This document shows positions 24,142 through 31,377 of a DNA stretch of 39,534 nucleotides, in pieces. Every line of letters begins with the position of its first letter. Within the stretch, counting starts at the first letter, position 1. A model generated the notes under the pieces. That model was not told the origin of the DNA. It worked only from the letters and a program-made list of their open reading frames with translations, and made no database searches. The DNA is from Phycisphaeraceae bacterium (GTDB lineage: Bacteria > Planctomycetota > Phycisphaerae > Phycisphaerales > Phycisphaeraceae), in assembly GCA_019634195.1 (NCBI GenBank), contig JAHQVV010000162.1:1-39534 (forward strand), in the 5' to 3' direction. The position numbers were made by a program, and so were the translations under genes.

Positions 24142-25173
24142 ATGATGTTGACACTACCCTATCGTATGATACTCACCGCACTGTCGGCCTTGGCCGTGCT
24201 GCTCGCCGCCCTCGGCATGATCGGCTGCTCGTCTACGCAGGCCGCCACGTCCTGCTCGTCGAAGACCGCCTGCGCGACCACCGCCTGCTCCAAGGCCAAG
24301 TTCGAACAAGACCGTCAAGCCATCCTCGGCATGGCCGGCCAGTACGACGTCACCTTCAGCTTCGAAGAAACCATGGCCATCCGCGAGGGCTACGAGCTCA
24401 AGAAGCCGTACCTCGAGCACGCCAGCGAGATGGTCGTCGTCGTTGAAGACACCGGCGAGCACATCTCTATGCAGCACCTGCTCGTCGTGACCCACGGCGA
24501 GAAGACCCACGTCGTCAAGCACTGGCGTCAGGACTGGCAGTACCAGACCGCTGAGGGCTATGACTTCCTGGGCAAGAACATCTGGGAGCCGATGGCGTTT
24601 AGCGCAGACGCACTCGAGGGGACCTGGATGCAGTCTGTCTACCAGGTCGACGATTCCCCACGCTACTGGGGCGTCGGCGCGTGGGAGCACCGTGACGGCG
24701 TGTCGAGCTGGACCGCCGCGACCAACCGCCCGCTGCCGCGCCGCGAGTTCTCCAAGCGAAAGGACTACCAGGTCCTCGGCGCTGTGAACACGCACGTCGT
24801 TACCCCGACCGGCTGGATGCACTACCAGCACAACCACAAGATCGACAAAGACAATACGGACCAGTCGGTGATCGCCTTGGAAGTCGGCGTCAACACCTAC
24901 GCGAAGACCACCGAAACCGACTTCAGTGCTGCCGAAGAATACTGGACCAACACGCAGGCGTACTGGACACAGGTCCGCGCCGCCTGGGCCGATGTCTACG
25001 GCGAGCGTGAGACGCTGCACTTCAAGAACAAGTGGAAGGGCGACAAGATGTACGCCCACATCTTCGAGCTCGCAGACGAGTACTGGGGCGAGGAAGACGT
25101 GAGTACCGCCCGCGCGAAGGTAGAAGAAGTGATCGATGCGTTCCGCCAGCCCGAGCAGGTCGCCTCGCCGTGA
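24142..25173 (+). CDS. DUF6607 family lipoprotein
   Basis: The 343-residue protein has a lipoprotein signal (LLAALGMIGC; the next residues are SSTQ) followed by a Cys-rich linker of about 20 residues with four Cys. The DUF6607 domain follows: DVTFSFEETMAIREGYELKK, 'MVVVVEDTGEHISMQHLLVV', VVKHWRQDWQYQ, 'SVYQVDDSPRYWGVGAWEH', RPLPRREFSKRKDYQVL and 'THVVTPTGWMHYQHNHKI'. In Proteobacteria I recall this family beside hemin or siderophore uptake genes, which fits the ABC importer that follows here. Its biochemical role is not known; surface iron or heme binding is a reasonable guess. A strong terminator separates it from the ABC operon, so it is probably a separate unit behind an FNR-type site. Confidence 0.8.
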   Translation: MMLTLPYRMILTALSALAVLLAALGMIGCSSTQAATSCSSKTACATTACSKAKFEQDRQAILGMAGQYDVTFSFEETMAIREGYELKKPYLEHASEMVVVVEDTGEHISMQHLLVVTHGEKTHVVKHWRQDWQYQTAEGYDFLGKNIWEPMAFSADALEGTWMQSVYQVDDSPRYWGVGAWEHRDGVSSWTAATNRPLPRREFSKRKDYQVLGAVNTHVVTPTGWMHYQHNHKIDKDNTDQSVIALEVGVNTYAKTTETDFSAAEEYWTNTQAYWTQVRAAWADVYGERETLHFKNKWKGDKMYAHIFELADEYWGEEDVSTARAKVEEVIDAFRQPEQVASP

Positions 25174-25223
25174 GTGTGAACCGGCCCTGCGGTCGGTTGG
25201 CCTAGCCAACAACCCCCTGAAGG

Positions 25224-25251
25224 GGTGGGCCCTTCGCCCACCTCTTTTTTT
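25224..25251 (+). terminator. Rho-independent terminator of the DUF6607 gene
   Basis: GGTGGGC (25224-25230), loop CCTTC and GCCCACC (25236-25242) are followed by TC and seven or more T. A second small hairpin, GTTGGC/GCCAAC (25196-25210), precedes it. Confidence 0.9.
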
Positions 25252-25293
25252 ACGATTTGTCAAGCGAATCTCGTACCCCGGCCTTAGGACACG

Positions 25294-26280
25294 ATGAAGC
25301 GTTTAATCCTCCCTCACCAACGCATCCAAGCGTTACTCTGTGCCGCCTGCCTTGCGCTTGGTCTGACAGGCTGCGGTGAGCCGCAGGATGCGGTGGATCA
25401 GGACGACGGCCAGGCGATCGTGCTCGAAGATAACCGTGGCGAAAAAATCACGCTTGATCAGCCGCCGCAGCGCATCGCCGCGATGACGTCGTTTGCGGTC
25501 GAGATCCTGATGGCGATGGACAAGACGCCGGTCGCGCGCTTCCCCGACCCGGACCTGTATCCCCCCGGAGCGGAAGCGATCCCGGAAGTCACCAAACTTG
25601 GCCGAGGAACGACGCACCGGCTCGATATCGAGCAGCTCATCGCTGCAGACCCCGACCTGATCATCCTGCACACGGTCTACGGCGGGGTGGCGGACAACGT
25701 GCAGCAGGCCGTCGGCGTGCCGGTCATGGTGCTGAACATTACATCCATCGACGAGTTGCGAGACAAGGCGGCCGTGTTTGCTCAACTCGCCGGCGACCCC
25801 TCTGCCGCGAAAGAAGTATTCAGCGACCTGGACAAGACGCTGGCCTGGCTTGGTGATAACGTCCCGGAGGACCGGCCCAGAACGGTGAGCCTGCTGGGCA
25901 TGGGCGGGGGCGAGTACTTCTGCCACCGCGGCAACCACTTCATGGGCTCGCTGTTGGACGCCGCAGGCGCGGACAATATCGCCGCAGGACGCGAAGCGCA
26001 TTCCAAGTACAAGTCGCTCTCACCGATCGACCTCGAGAAACTCATCGCCGAGGACCCCGAGGTGATCTTCCTCATTGCCTATGGCGACAGCGACGCGGGG
26101 CAAGTCATCGCCGACTTCCGCTCGGACCCAGCCATTCAGTCGCTTAAGGCGGTGCGCGACGGGCGTGTGCATACCCTGCCCGACACCATTTACACCTCTC
26201 AGCCCGGCCCCCGTGCCGGGGAGGCGCTCCGGACGCTCTTCGGCCACCTGTACCCCGATGCCGAGGCACCAAACCGTTGA
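25294..26280 (+). CDS. ABC importer substrate-binding lipoprotein (iron-siderophore/heme/B12 type)
   Basis: The 328-residue protein has a lipoprotein signal with lipobox LTGC and the class III periplasmic binding fold (Peripla_BP_2, PF01497). Landmarks are ITLDQPPQRIAAMTSFAVEI, LGRGTTHRLDIEQLIAADPD with LIILH, and a C-terminal half 'SPIDLEKLIAEDPEVIFLI' ending with 'AVRDGRVHTLPDTIYTSQPG'. It captures the ligand and hands it to the FecCD-type permease whose gene overlaps its stop codon. The ligand could be a ferric siderophore, heme or cobalamin. The DUF6607 neighbour favours heme or iron. No TonB-dependent receptor is visible nearby. TTAGGAC precedes the ATG. Confidence 0.92.
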   Translation: MKRLILPHQRIQALLCAACLALGLTGCGEPQDAVDQDDGQAIVLEDNRGEKITLDQPPQRIAAMTSFAVEILMAMDKTPVARFPDPDLYPPGAEAIPEVTKLGRGTTHRLDIEQLIAADPDLIILHTVYGGVADNVQQAVGVPVMVLNITSIDELRDKAAVFAQLAGDPSAAKEVFSDLDKTLAWLGDNVPEDRPRTVSLLGMGGGEYFCHRGNHFMGSLLDAAGADNIAAGREAHSKYKSLSPIDLEKLIAEDPEVIFLIAYGDSDAGQVIADFRSDPAIQSLKAVRDGRVHTLPDTIYTSQPGPRAGEALRTLFGHLYPDAEAPNR

Positions 26281-27371
26281 GTCACGACCCGACCGTCCCC
26301 CGAGCACTGCCAGAGGATCCGAGGCAGGATCAACTCAAGAGACGCCGACACAGTAGCATCAAACGATATGTTGTGGCCCTGGTCTTGCTCGCGCTGCTCG
26401 TGCTTGCGGGGATGGTTGCGGCGATCGCTCTGGGCAGTACGGACCAGCCCTTAAGCCAGGTCATCGAAGCGTTGGGCAATCGCCAAGCCGTTGATGCCGG
26501 CGGCGGAACGCAGGCCGACCGGATCATCTGGCGGGTCCGCCTGCCCCGCGCGTTCCTCTCTGTCTTCGTAGGACTGAACCTGGCCGTGGCGGGGGTGCTC
26601 TTGCAGGGTGTGATGCGCAACCCGCTGGCTTCGCCGGGGATCATCGGCGTGATGGCCGGTGCGGCCTTGTTCGCGACACTGGCCATGCTCGTGCTCCCGG
26701 CGGGGGGGCTGCCCGGCGCGCCGCGCGAGCTGCACGTCCCTGTGATGGCGTTTCTAGGAGCAATGTTGGCCGCTGCGGTCGTATTTGCACTGTCGTGGCA
26801 GCCCGGCTCGGGGACGAGCCCGACGCGGATGATCTTGGCCGGCGTCGCGGTTACGGCGATGGTTGGCGCTGTGCAGAACTTCCTGTCCGCCTACTTCGCC
26901 GACCGCATCGGCGGGGTGCTCATCTGGCTGGCCGGCTCGCTGAGCACGCGGGGCTGGTCGGAGCTGGGCATGATCTGGCCGTTCAGCCTCGCCGGGCTCG
27001 CGTTGGCGATGTCGCTCGCCAGGCCGTTGAACCTGATGCAGATGGGCGAGGATTCGGCCCGCTCGCTCGGCGTACACGTCCAACGCACACGCCTGCTCGC
27101 CGTGTTTGCCGCGGCGCTACTCACCGCCTCGGCCGTCTGCGTTGCAGGTATCGTCGGCTTTGTCGGGCTCGTCGTTCCGCACATCGTCCGCACCGCGCTG
27201 TGTACCAACCACCGCTGGCTGATCCCCGCCTCGGCTTTAGCGGGTGCGGCGCTGGTTGGGTGGGCCGATGTCGCGGCGCGACAACTGGGCGAGATGCCTG
27301 TCGGCGTACTCACCGCCGCGATCGGCGGCCCTTACTTTGTCTTCCTGTTGTATAAGACCAAGCTGATTTGA
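26277..27371 (+). CDS. FecCD/BtuC family ABC permease
   Basis: The 364-residue membrane protein has about nine to ten helices and the family signatures: RVRLPRAFLSVFVGLNLAVA, 'GVLLQGVMRNPLASPGIIGV', 'GGVLIWLAGSLSTRGWSEL', and the coupling region 'SARSLGVHVQRTRLLAVFAAALLTASAVCVAGIVGFVGLVVPHIVR'. It forms the translocation path as a homodimer for iron-siderophore, heme or cobalamin import. Translation probably starts at TTG 26277, which overlaps the stop of the binding-protein gene (TTGA), implying translational coupling. No ATG or GTG offers a better start before the first helix. Confidence 0.93.
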   Translation: MSHDPTVPRALPEDPRQDQLKRRRHSSIKRYVVALVLLALLVLAGMVAAIALGSTDQPLSQVIEALGNRQAVDAGGGTQADRIIWRVRLPRAFLSVFVGLNLAVAGVLLQGVMRNPLASPGIIGVMAGAALFATLAMLVLPAGGLPGAPRELHVPVMAFLGAMLAAAVVFALSWQPGSGTSPTRMILAGVAVTAMVGAVQNFLSAYFADRIGGVLIWLAGSLSTRGWSELGMIWPFSLAGLALAMSLARPLNLMQMGEDSARSLGVHVQRTRLLAVFAAALLTASAVCVAGIVGFVGLVVPHIVRTALCTNHRWLIPASALAGAALVGWADVAARQLGEMPVGVLTAAIGGPYFVFLLYKTKLI

Positions 27372-27379
27372 TCACGCTG

Positions 27380-28201
27380 ATGCAAAACGCCATCGAACAA
27401 CCCGCCGCACTGCAGACCGAAGCGCTCGCCGTGAACTACGGCAAGCACCCTGTCCTGCACGGCATCGATTTGACCGTCGGGCCCGGCAGCATCACCGGGC
27501 TCATCGGTCCCAATGGCTCGGGCAAGTCCACCCTCCTCCGCGCGATGGCCGGGCTCATCCGGCCTCGCGGTGGGCACACCTCGGTCCAGGGGCAACGCAT
27601 CGATCAGCTCTCGCACCGGCTTCTGGCGCAGACCCTGGCCTTCATGCCCCAGCACCCCATCGCGCCGCCAGGTGTGACCGTCCGCGAGCTCGTCGGCTAT
27701 GGTCGCGCGCCTTTTAACGCCTGGTACAAGCCTGTGCCGATCGGCGACCGCACGCTGATCGAGTCCCTCATACAGCGTTGTGACCTTCAGCCGCTTGCCG
27801 ATCGCCTGGTCCACACGCTCTCCGGCGGGGAGCGTCAACGCGCCTGGATCGCGATGGCTCTGGCCCAGCAGCCGAAGGTGCTCATGCTCGACGAGCCGGT
27901 CTCGGCGTTGGACATCGGCCACCAGCTCGAAGTTATGGACCTGCTTACCGACATCAACCGCGAGCAGCAGACCACGCTGATTATCGTGCTGCACGACCTC
28001 AACCTCGCGGCGCGGTATTGCGATCAGACTGTTGCTTTGCTGGATGGGGACGTCGTGGCCGCAGGGCCAACCGCGCAAGTCCTCAACGCCGAGACGATCC
28101 GCCGCTGTTTCAAAGTCGAAGCGCAATTCCACAAGCCGATCGACGGCTGTTCGCTGTGCTCCTTCAGCCGTTTGACGACTGGGGTGAGTGACCGGCATTA
28201 G
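27380..28201 (+). CDS. ABC transporter ATP-binding protein (FecE/FhuC type)
   Basis: The 273-residue ATPase has Walker A GPNGSGKST, Q-loop MPQHP, signature LSGGERQRAWIAMALAQ, Walker B VLMLDEP, D-loop SALD and the switch His in VLHDLNLAARY. It powers the FecCD-type importer encoded just upstream. ATG at 27380 gives MQNAIEQ; a TTG at 27368 would overlap the permease stop by TTGA, exactly as the permease overlaps the binding-protein gene, so the longer form (four more residues) is also plausible. The C-terminus (CSLCSFSRL) contains two Cys close together. The TAG stop codon is also the first three bases of a 98-bp palindromic element. Confidence 0.95.
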   Translation: MQNAIEQPAALQTEALAVNYGKHPVLHGIDLTVGPGSITGLIGPNGSGKSTLLRAMAGLIRPRGGHTSVQGQRIDQLSHRLLAQTLAFMPQHPIAPPGVTVRELVGYGRAPFNAWYKPVPIGDRTLIESLIQRCDLQPLADRLVHTLSGGERQRAWIAMALAQQPKVLMLDEPVSALDIGHQLEVMDLLTDINREQQTTLIIVLHDLNLAARYCDQTVALLDGDVVAAGPTAQVLNAETIRRCFKVEAQFHKPIDGCSLCSFSRLTTGVSDRH

Positions 28202-28296
28202 AGCATCTTGCGTCATTGTTGACACGATGCCTTGGCTCCCTCTCCCTAAAAGGGAGAAGGAGCCCGAGCCATGCCAGAAAAGAGGCAGATGCTCTA
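28199..28296. repeat. 98-bp nested palindromic element
   Basis: Outer arms TAGAGCATCTTGC (28199-28211) and GCAGATGCTCTA (28285-28296) are inverted copies differing by one inserted T. An inner hairpin is formed by GGCTCCCTCTCCCT and AGGGAGAAGGAGCC (about 28234-28266). The element fills most of the gap between the ABC ATPase and dinB, and its first bases supply the ATPase stop codon. It looks like a miniature palindromic repeat and may end transcription of both convergent genes. Confidence 0.75.
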
Positions 28297-28321
28297 GCTG
28301 CGGCGTGTCGCGACAATCATC

Positions 28322-29536
28322 TTATCCGTACCCGTTGCGCGGGTCGTAGGTGCGCTCGTCGTTGGGCGTCTGCCCGCGGTGGACGGCACGCTTGCCGAAC
28401 TTGGACTTGATCTGATCGAGGGTCTGCTCGACCTGTTTCTTCTTCTCGCGCTGCGGGTCGGCGAAGAGGTCTTGCTGCGGCGGCTCGTGGGTGAGCGGGC
28501 CGGCGGAGACGCCGATGAGGCGGACGGGCTGGAAGGCCGATCGCGCCCACCTGTCGAACAGGTCGATGGCGGGGCGGTACAGCTCATCGGTCAGGTCGGT
28601 CGCACGGTCGAGGGTGGTGGATCGGGTGATGGTCTGGAAGTCGCCGAAGCGGATCTTGACGGTGACGCCGCGGGCGAGCAGTTGCTTGTGGCGCAGGCGG
28701 CGGGCGACGTCCTCGGCCTGGGTGAGCATGATCGCGCGGACGTGGTCGGGGTCCTTGAGGTCTTCGCGGAAGGTCTGCTCGTGGCCGACGGATTTGGCTT
28801 CGCGCGAGGGGACGACGGGGCGGTCGTCGATGCCGCGCGACAGGCGGTGCAGGCGCGAGCCGTCCTCGCCGGCGTCTTTGGTGAGCTGTTGCTCGGTGAG
28901 TTGTCGCAGGTGGGCGAACGTGCGGACGCCGCGCTTGGCGAGTTTCGCCTCGGTCGCCGGGCCGACGCCCCACATCTTGCCGATAGGCAGCGGGTCGAGG
29001 ATGGCTTGCATCTCGTGGGGGTCGGGCGGGATGACGGTCAGGCCGTCGGGTTTTTCCAGGTCGCTGGCGAGCTTGGCCAGGAACTTGTTGGGCGCGACCC
29101 CGACGGACGCGGTCAGCCCCAGCTCTTGGCGGGCCTGTTCTTTGATGTGCCGCGCGATCTGCTCGGGCGGGCCGAGGAGGCGCTGGCTGCCTGTCGCGTC
29201 GATGAACGCCTCGTCGCAGGACAAGGGCTGGACCAGGGGCGAGACGCGGTCGAGGATGTCGAACAGCTTGGCCGACATCTCGCGGATCCGCTCGCCGGGC
29301 ACTTTGACCAGGACGGCATCGGGGCAGAGGCGCAAAGCGACCGCCGTGGGCATCGCGCTTCGGCAGCCGAACTTGCGTGCCTCGTAGGATGCGGTGGAGA
29401 GCACGCCCCTGGGCCCGCCGGCGCCGACGAGCACGGGCTTGCCTTTCAGGGATGGGTCGTCCAGCACGGCGATCGCCGCGAAGAACTGGTCCATATCCAC
29501 ATGCAGGATCGCGCGTTGGTCGTCGGGCCAGGGCAT
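28322..29536 (-). CDS. dinB: DNA polymerase IV (Y-family translesion polymerase)
   Basis: DinB copies damaged templates with low fidelity. The 404-residue sequence is full length: catalytic acids in VDMDQFFA (D14) and SCDEAFID (D108, E109), the YEARKFGCRSAMP nucleotide-contact segment, SVGVAPNKFLAKLASDLEKP, a helix-hairpin-helix 'LPIGKMWGVGPATEAKL', and the little-finger domain ('SREAKSVGHEQTFREDL'). The C-terminal tail (LTHEPPQQDLFADPQRE) contains a QxDLF-like beta-clamp binding peptide, QQDLF. I see no LexA box upstream. It could be co-transcribed with the pseudopilin gene 34 bases upstream on the same strand. Confidence 0.97.
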   Translation of the reverse strand: MPWPDDQRAILHVDMDQFFAAIAVLDDPSLKGKPVLVGAGGPRGVLSTASYEARKFGCRSAMPTAVALRLCPDAVLVKVPGERIREMSAKLFDILDRVSPLVQPLSCDEAFIDATGSQRLLGPPEQIARHIKEQARQELGLTASVGVAPNKFLAKLASDLEKPDGLTVIPPDPHEMQAILDPLPIGKMWGVGPATEAKLAKRGVRTFAHLRQLTEQQLTKDAGEDGSRLHRLSRGIDDRPVVPSREAKSVGHEQTFREDLKDPDHVRAIMLTQAEDVARRLRHKQLLARGVTVKIRFGDFQTITRSTTLDRATDLTDELYRPAIDLFDRWARSAFQPVRLIGVSAGPLTHEPPQQDLFADPQREKKKQVEQTLDQIKSKFGKRAVHRGQTPNDERTYDPRNGYG

Positions 29537-29570
29537 GGCCGCATCGTACCGCGCAGGGCTTTAAGAACGC

Positions 29571-30371
29571 CTAAAGCCCGGGGATGGTGACGTCGTGATC
29601 GACCCAGTTCTTGTGCCACTCGAGCTTCCACATGTCTGGCATAAACGTTGACTCGGCATGGCCATCCATAAAGACGATGTTGACGACGCCACGCTCGTGC
29701 CGGTTGATCGCGAAACGCTGCATCATGTAGCCGCGGTTGTGCGGGATGAACGGCGGGGTGAGGACACGCTGGTCGTTGCGCTCTGGCCAGCCGCCGACCC
29801 AGCGAGCGTCACTGACTGCCGGGACGTCGGAGGTGTTCTTGGGCGCGTCATAGTTCTCGTAAAAGAACTCGCGGGGGAAGATCCGTCCGCCGCCGGTGAC
29901 CGGGTCGTAGAAGGCGTCGCCGTCGGGTTGAAGCCAGTGGTTGACACCGTAGCTCCCGGCGTAGTCTTGCCAGACCCATGAGGTTTTCGCGTCGCCGGGC
30001 GCGTAGAAAGCGGTGCCCGTGCTCCCGGGCGTCACCGCTTCCGGGCATAGCCCGATGTTCTCGGCGCTGGACTCGTCAGGCGAGTCCGCGTACCCGGTCT
30101 GGTCGATGTAGTCGGTGAGCTTGATGAACCAGTTGAACTGGGCGGTAAGTGGGTCGCCCGCGTTGGCGTTCTCCATCGGCATGAGCTTGCCGTTGTTCTC
30201 GTATGCATAAGCGCGCAGAGAGACCCCGAGCTGCCGAACATTCGCCAGGCACTGTGCGGTTTTAGCAGATTGCTTGGCCTTACCCAACGCGGGCAGGAGC
30301 AGGGCGATGAGGATCGCGATGACCGAGATCACCACGAGCAGATCGATGAGTGTGAAGGCGTTACGCTTCAT
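29571..30371 (-). CDS. Prepilin-type N-terminal methylation domain protein (pseudopilin-like, FTLID variant)
   Basis: The 266-residue protein has the leader MKRNA and the class III signal FTLIDLLVVISVIAILIALL, then a long helix (LPALGKAKQSAKTAQCLANV). A C-terminal globular domain contains INRHERGVVNIVFMDGHAES, with the HXn-DG motif of the family. The usual Glu5 of the pilin signal is Asp here. This change is, from memory, common in Phycisphaerae and suggests minor-pilin or non-assembling variants. It lies 79 bases downstream of a PEP-CTERM gene on the same strand, mirroring the pair at 22-24 kb. A terminator sits between them. Confidence 0.88.
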   Translation of the reverse strand: MKRNAFTLIDLLVVISVIAILIALLLPALGKAKQSAKTAQCLANVRQLGVSLRAYAYENNGKLMPMENANAGDPLTAQFNWFIKLTDYIDQTGYADSPDESSAENIGLCPEAVTPGSTGTAFYAPGDAKTSWVWQDYAGSYGVNHWLQPDGDAFYDPVTGGGRIFPREFFYENYDAPKNTSDVPAVSDARWVGGWPERNDQRVLTPPFIPHNRGYMMQRFAINRHERGVVNIVFMDGHAESTFMPDMWKLEWHKNWVDHDVTIPGL

Positions 30372-30396
30372 GCGAGTTCCCTGATCGGCATAGTCG

Positions 30397-30429
30397 TAAA
30401 AAGACCTCCCCCCGTTAAGGGCGAGGTCT
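30397..30429 (-). terminator. Rho-independent terminator of the second PEP-CTERM gene
   Basis: Read on the minus strand, AGACCTC and GAGGTCT (30402-30408 and 30423-30429 on plus) form the base of a stem continued by CCC/GGG after one mismatch and are followed by five T. It would end the PEP-CTERM transcript or attenuate read-through into the pseudopilin gene. Confidence 0.75.
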
Positions 30430-30450
30430 CACTTCAAGCAGAATAGATAC

Positions 30451-31206
30451 TCAGTCACGCCGACGGCGGGCGATCAGCAGGCCACCCAGGCCAAGCAGGG
30501 CGAGCGATGAAGGCTCGGGGATTTCGATCAGTTGGAAGCCGTTGACCGGTCCGTTGAAAGCCGTCAAAGAAAACGACAACTCATTGCTGCCGCTGGCGGA
30601 TAGGCCGTTAAGTCGAGCGTAATTGAATTCACCAGCATCGTCGTCGGCGTCTGTATCCTGTGCGAGTGGGCCAACCAAGCCATTGCCGCTATTGGGGCCG
30701 ATGAGGCGGTTAAGCGTAAACGTGTCCGCTAAGCCGATCCCCGCAGTCTGGTCGATGTCTAAACCGCCGTCACCATTGTCCCAAAACCACTCGGAATAGA
30801 TCACGAGGTCGTATGTCGCTGAGGCATTAAGACCGCCAAAGGTCACAGTGAACGCTTCGTTGTTGCCGTCGTCTTTAATCCAAGTGTTGAAGATCTCGTC
30901 TCCCGAGGTCAGGCTTGCGTTGCCGAAATTAAAGCCCGAGCCACTTGCCGGGCTGATCGTCAGGGTGGCTGTCGTGCCAGCGCCGGTCGAATCGACGAGC
31001 GCGTTTGGCCCCAAAGTGTTCACGGCGTTCCATGTGCTAGCGGTGGCAGCGTTTTCGGTCGCCGCACCTTGGTAGTTGTCGCTCGTCTCGATCTTGTTGC
31101 CACCGTTGACACTGGCGTCGCCAACGTTGACGTTCCAAACCGTCACGGCGGAAGCCGGCCCGGTTGCGGCGATCGCGGCAACTGCTGTGGTTAAGTGAAA
31201 CTTCAT
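30451..31206 (-). CDS. PEP-CTERM sorting-domain exported protein
   Basis: The 251-residue product has a signal peptide (MKFHLTTAVAAIAATGPASA) and a beta-rich, Asn/Gly/Thr-rich body. Landmarks are 'VNVGDASVNGGNKIETSDNYQGAATENAATASTWNAVN', 'AFTVTFGGLNASATYDLVIYSEW' and 'ARLNGLSASGSNELSFSLTAFNGPVNGFQLIEI'. The end is IPEPSSLALLG, a hydrophobic helix and ARRRRD. The body resembles surface proteins common in planctomycetes and verrucomicrobia. ATG at 31206 has a GGAG nine bases upstream; an in-frame TTG at 31221 is less likely. It is divergent from a XylR-like regulator, which may control it. Confidence 0.87.
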   Translation of the reverse strand: MKFHLTTAVAAIAATGPASAVTVWNVNVGDASVNGGNKIETSDNYQGAATENAATASTWNAVNTLGPNALVDSTGAGTTATLTISPASGSGFNFGNASLTSGDEIFNTWIKDDGNNEAFTVTFGGLNASATYDLVIYSEWFWDNGDGGLDIDQTAGIGLADTFTLNRLIGPNSGNGLVGPLAQDTDADDDAGEFNYARLNGLSASGSNELSFSLTAFNGPVNGFQLIEIPEPSSLALLGLGGLLIARRRRD

Positions 31207-31377
31207 CTCCGATTTCTCCAATCAAGTGAAGGGATCAGCTTAAATGAACGAATCTCTCGATTTCGTACCGTAATAGTACACGGGAGTAAGTTAGAAATTA
31301 CGCAAAAGTGTTTATGATGTATGCATCGGTCAAAATAACGCTTACAGGTTGGCCGCCCGCAAAAAGTGCTACTTACC

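Noticed and set aside
28379-29590. 403-codon plus-strand frame opposite dinB
   Set aside because: Shadow of dinB, with no recognisable domain; dinB has all catalytic residues.
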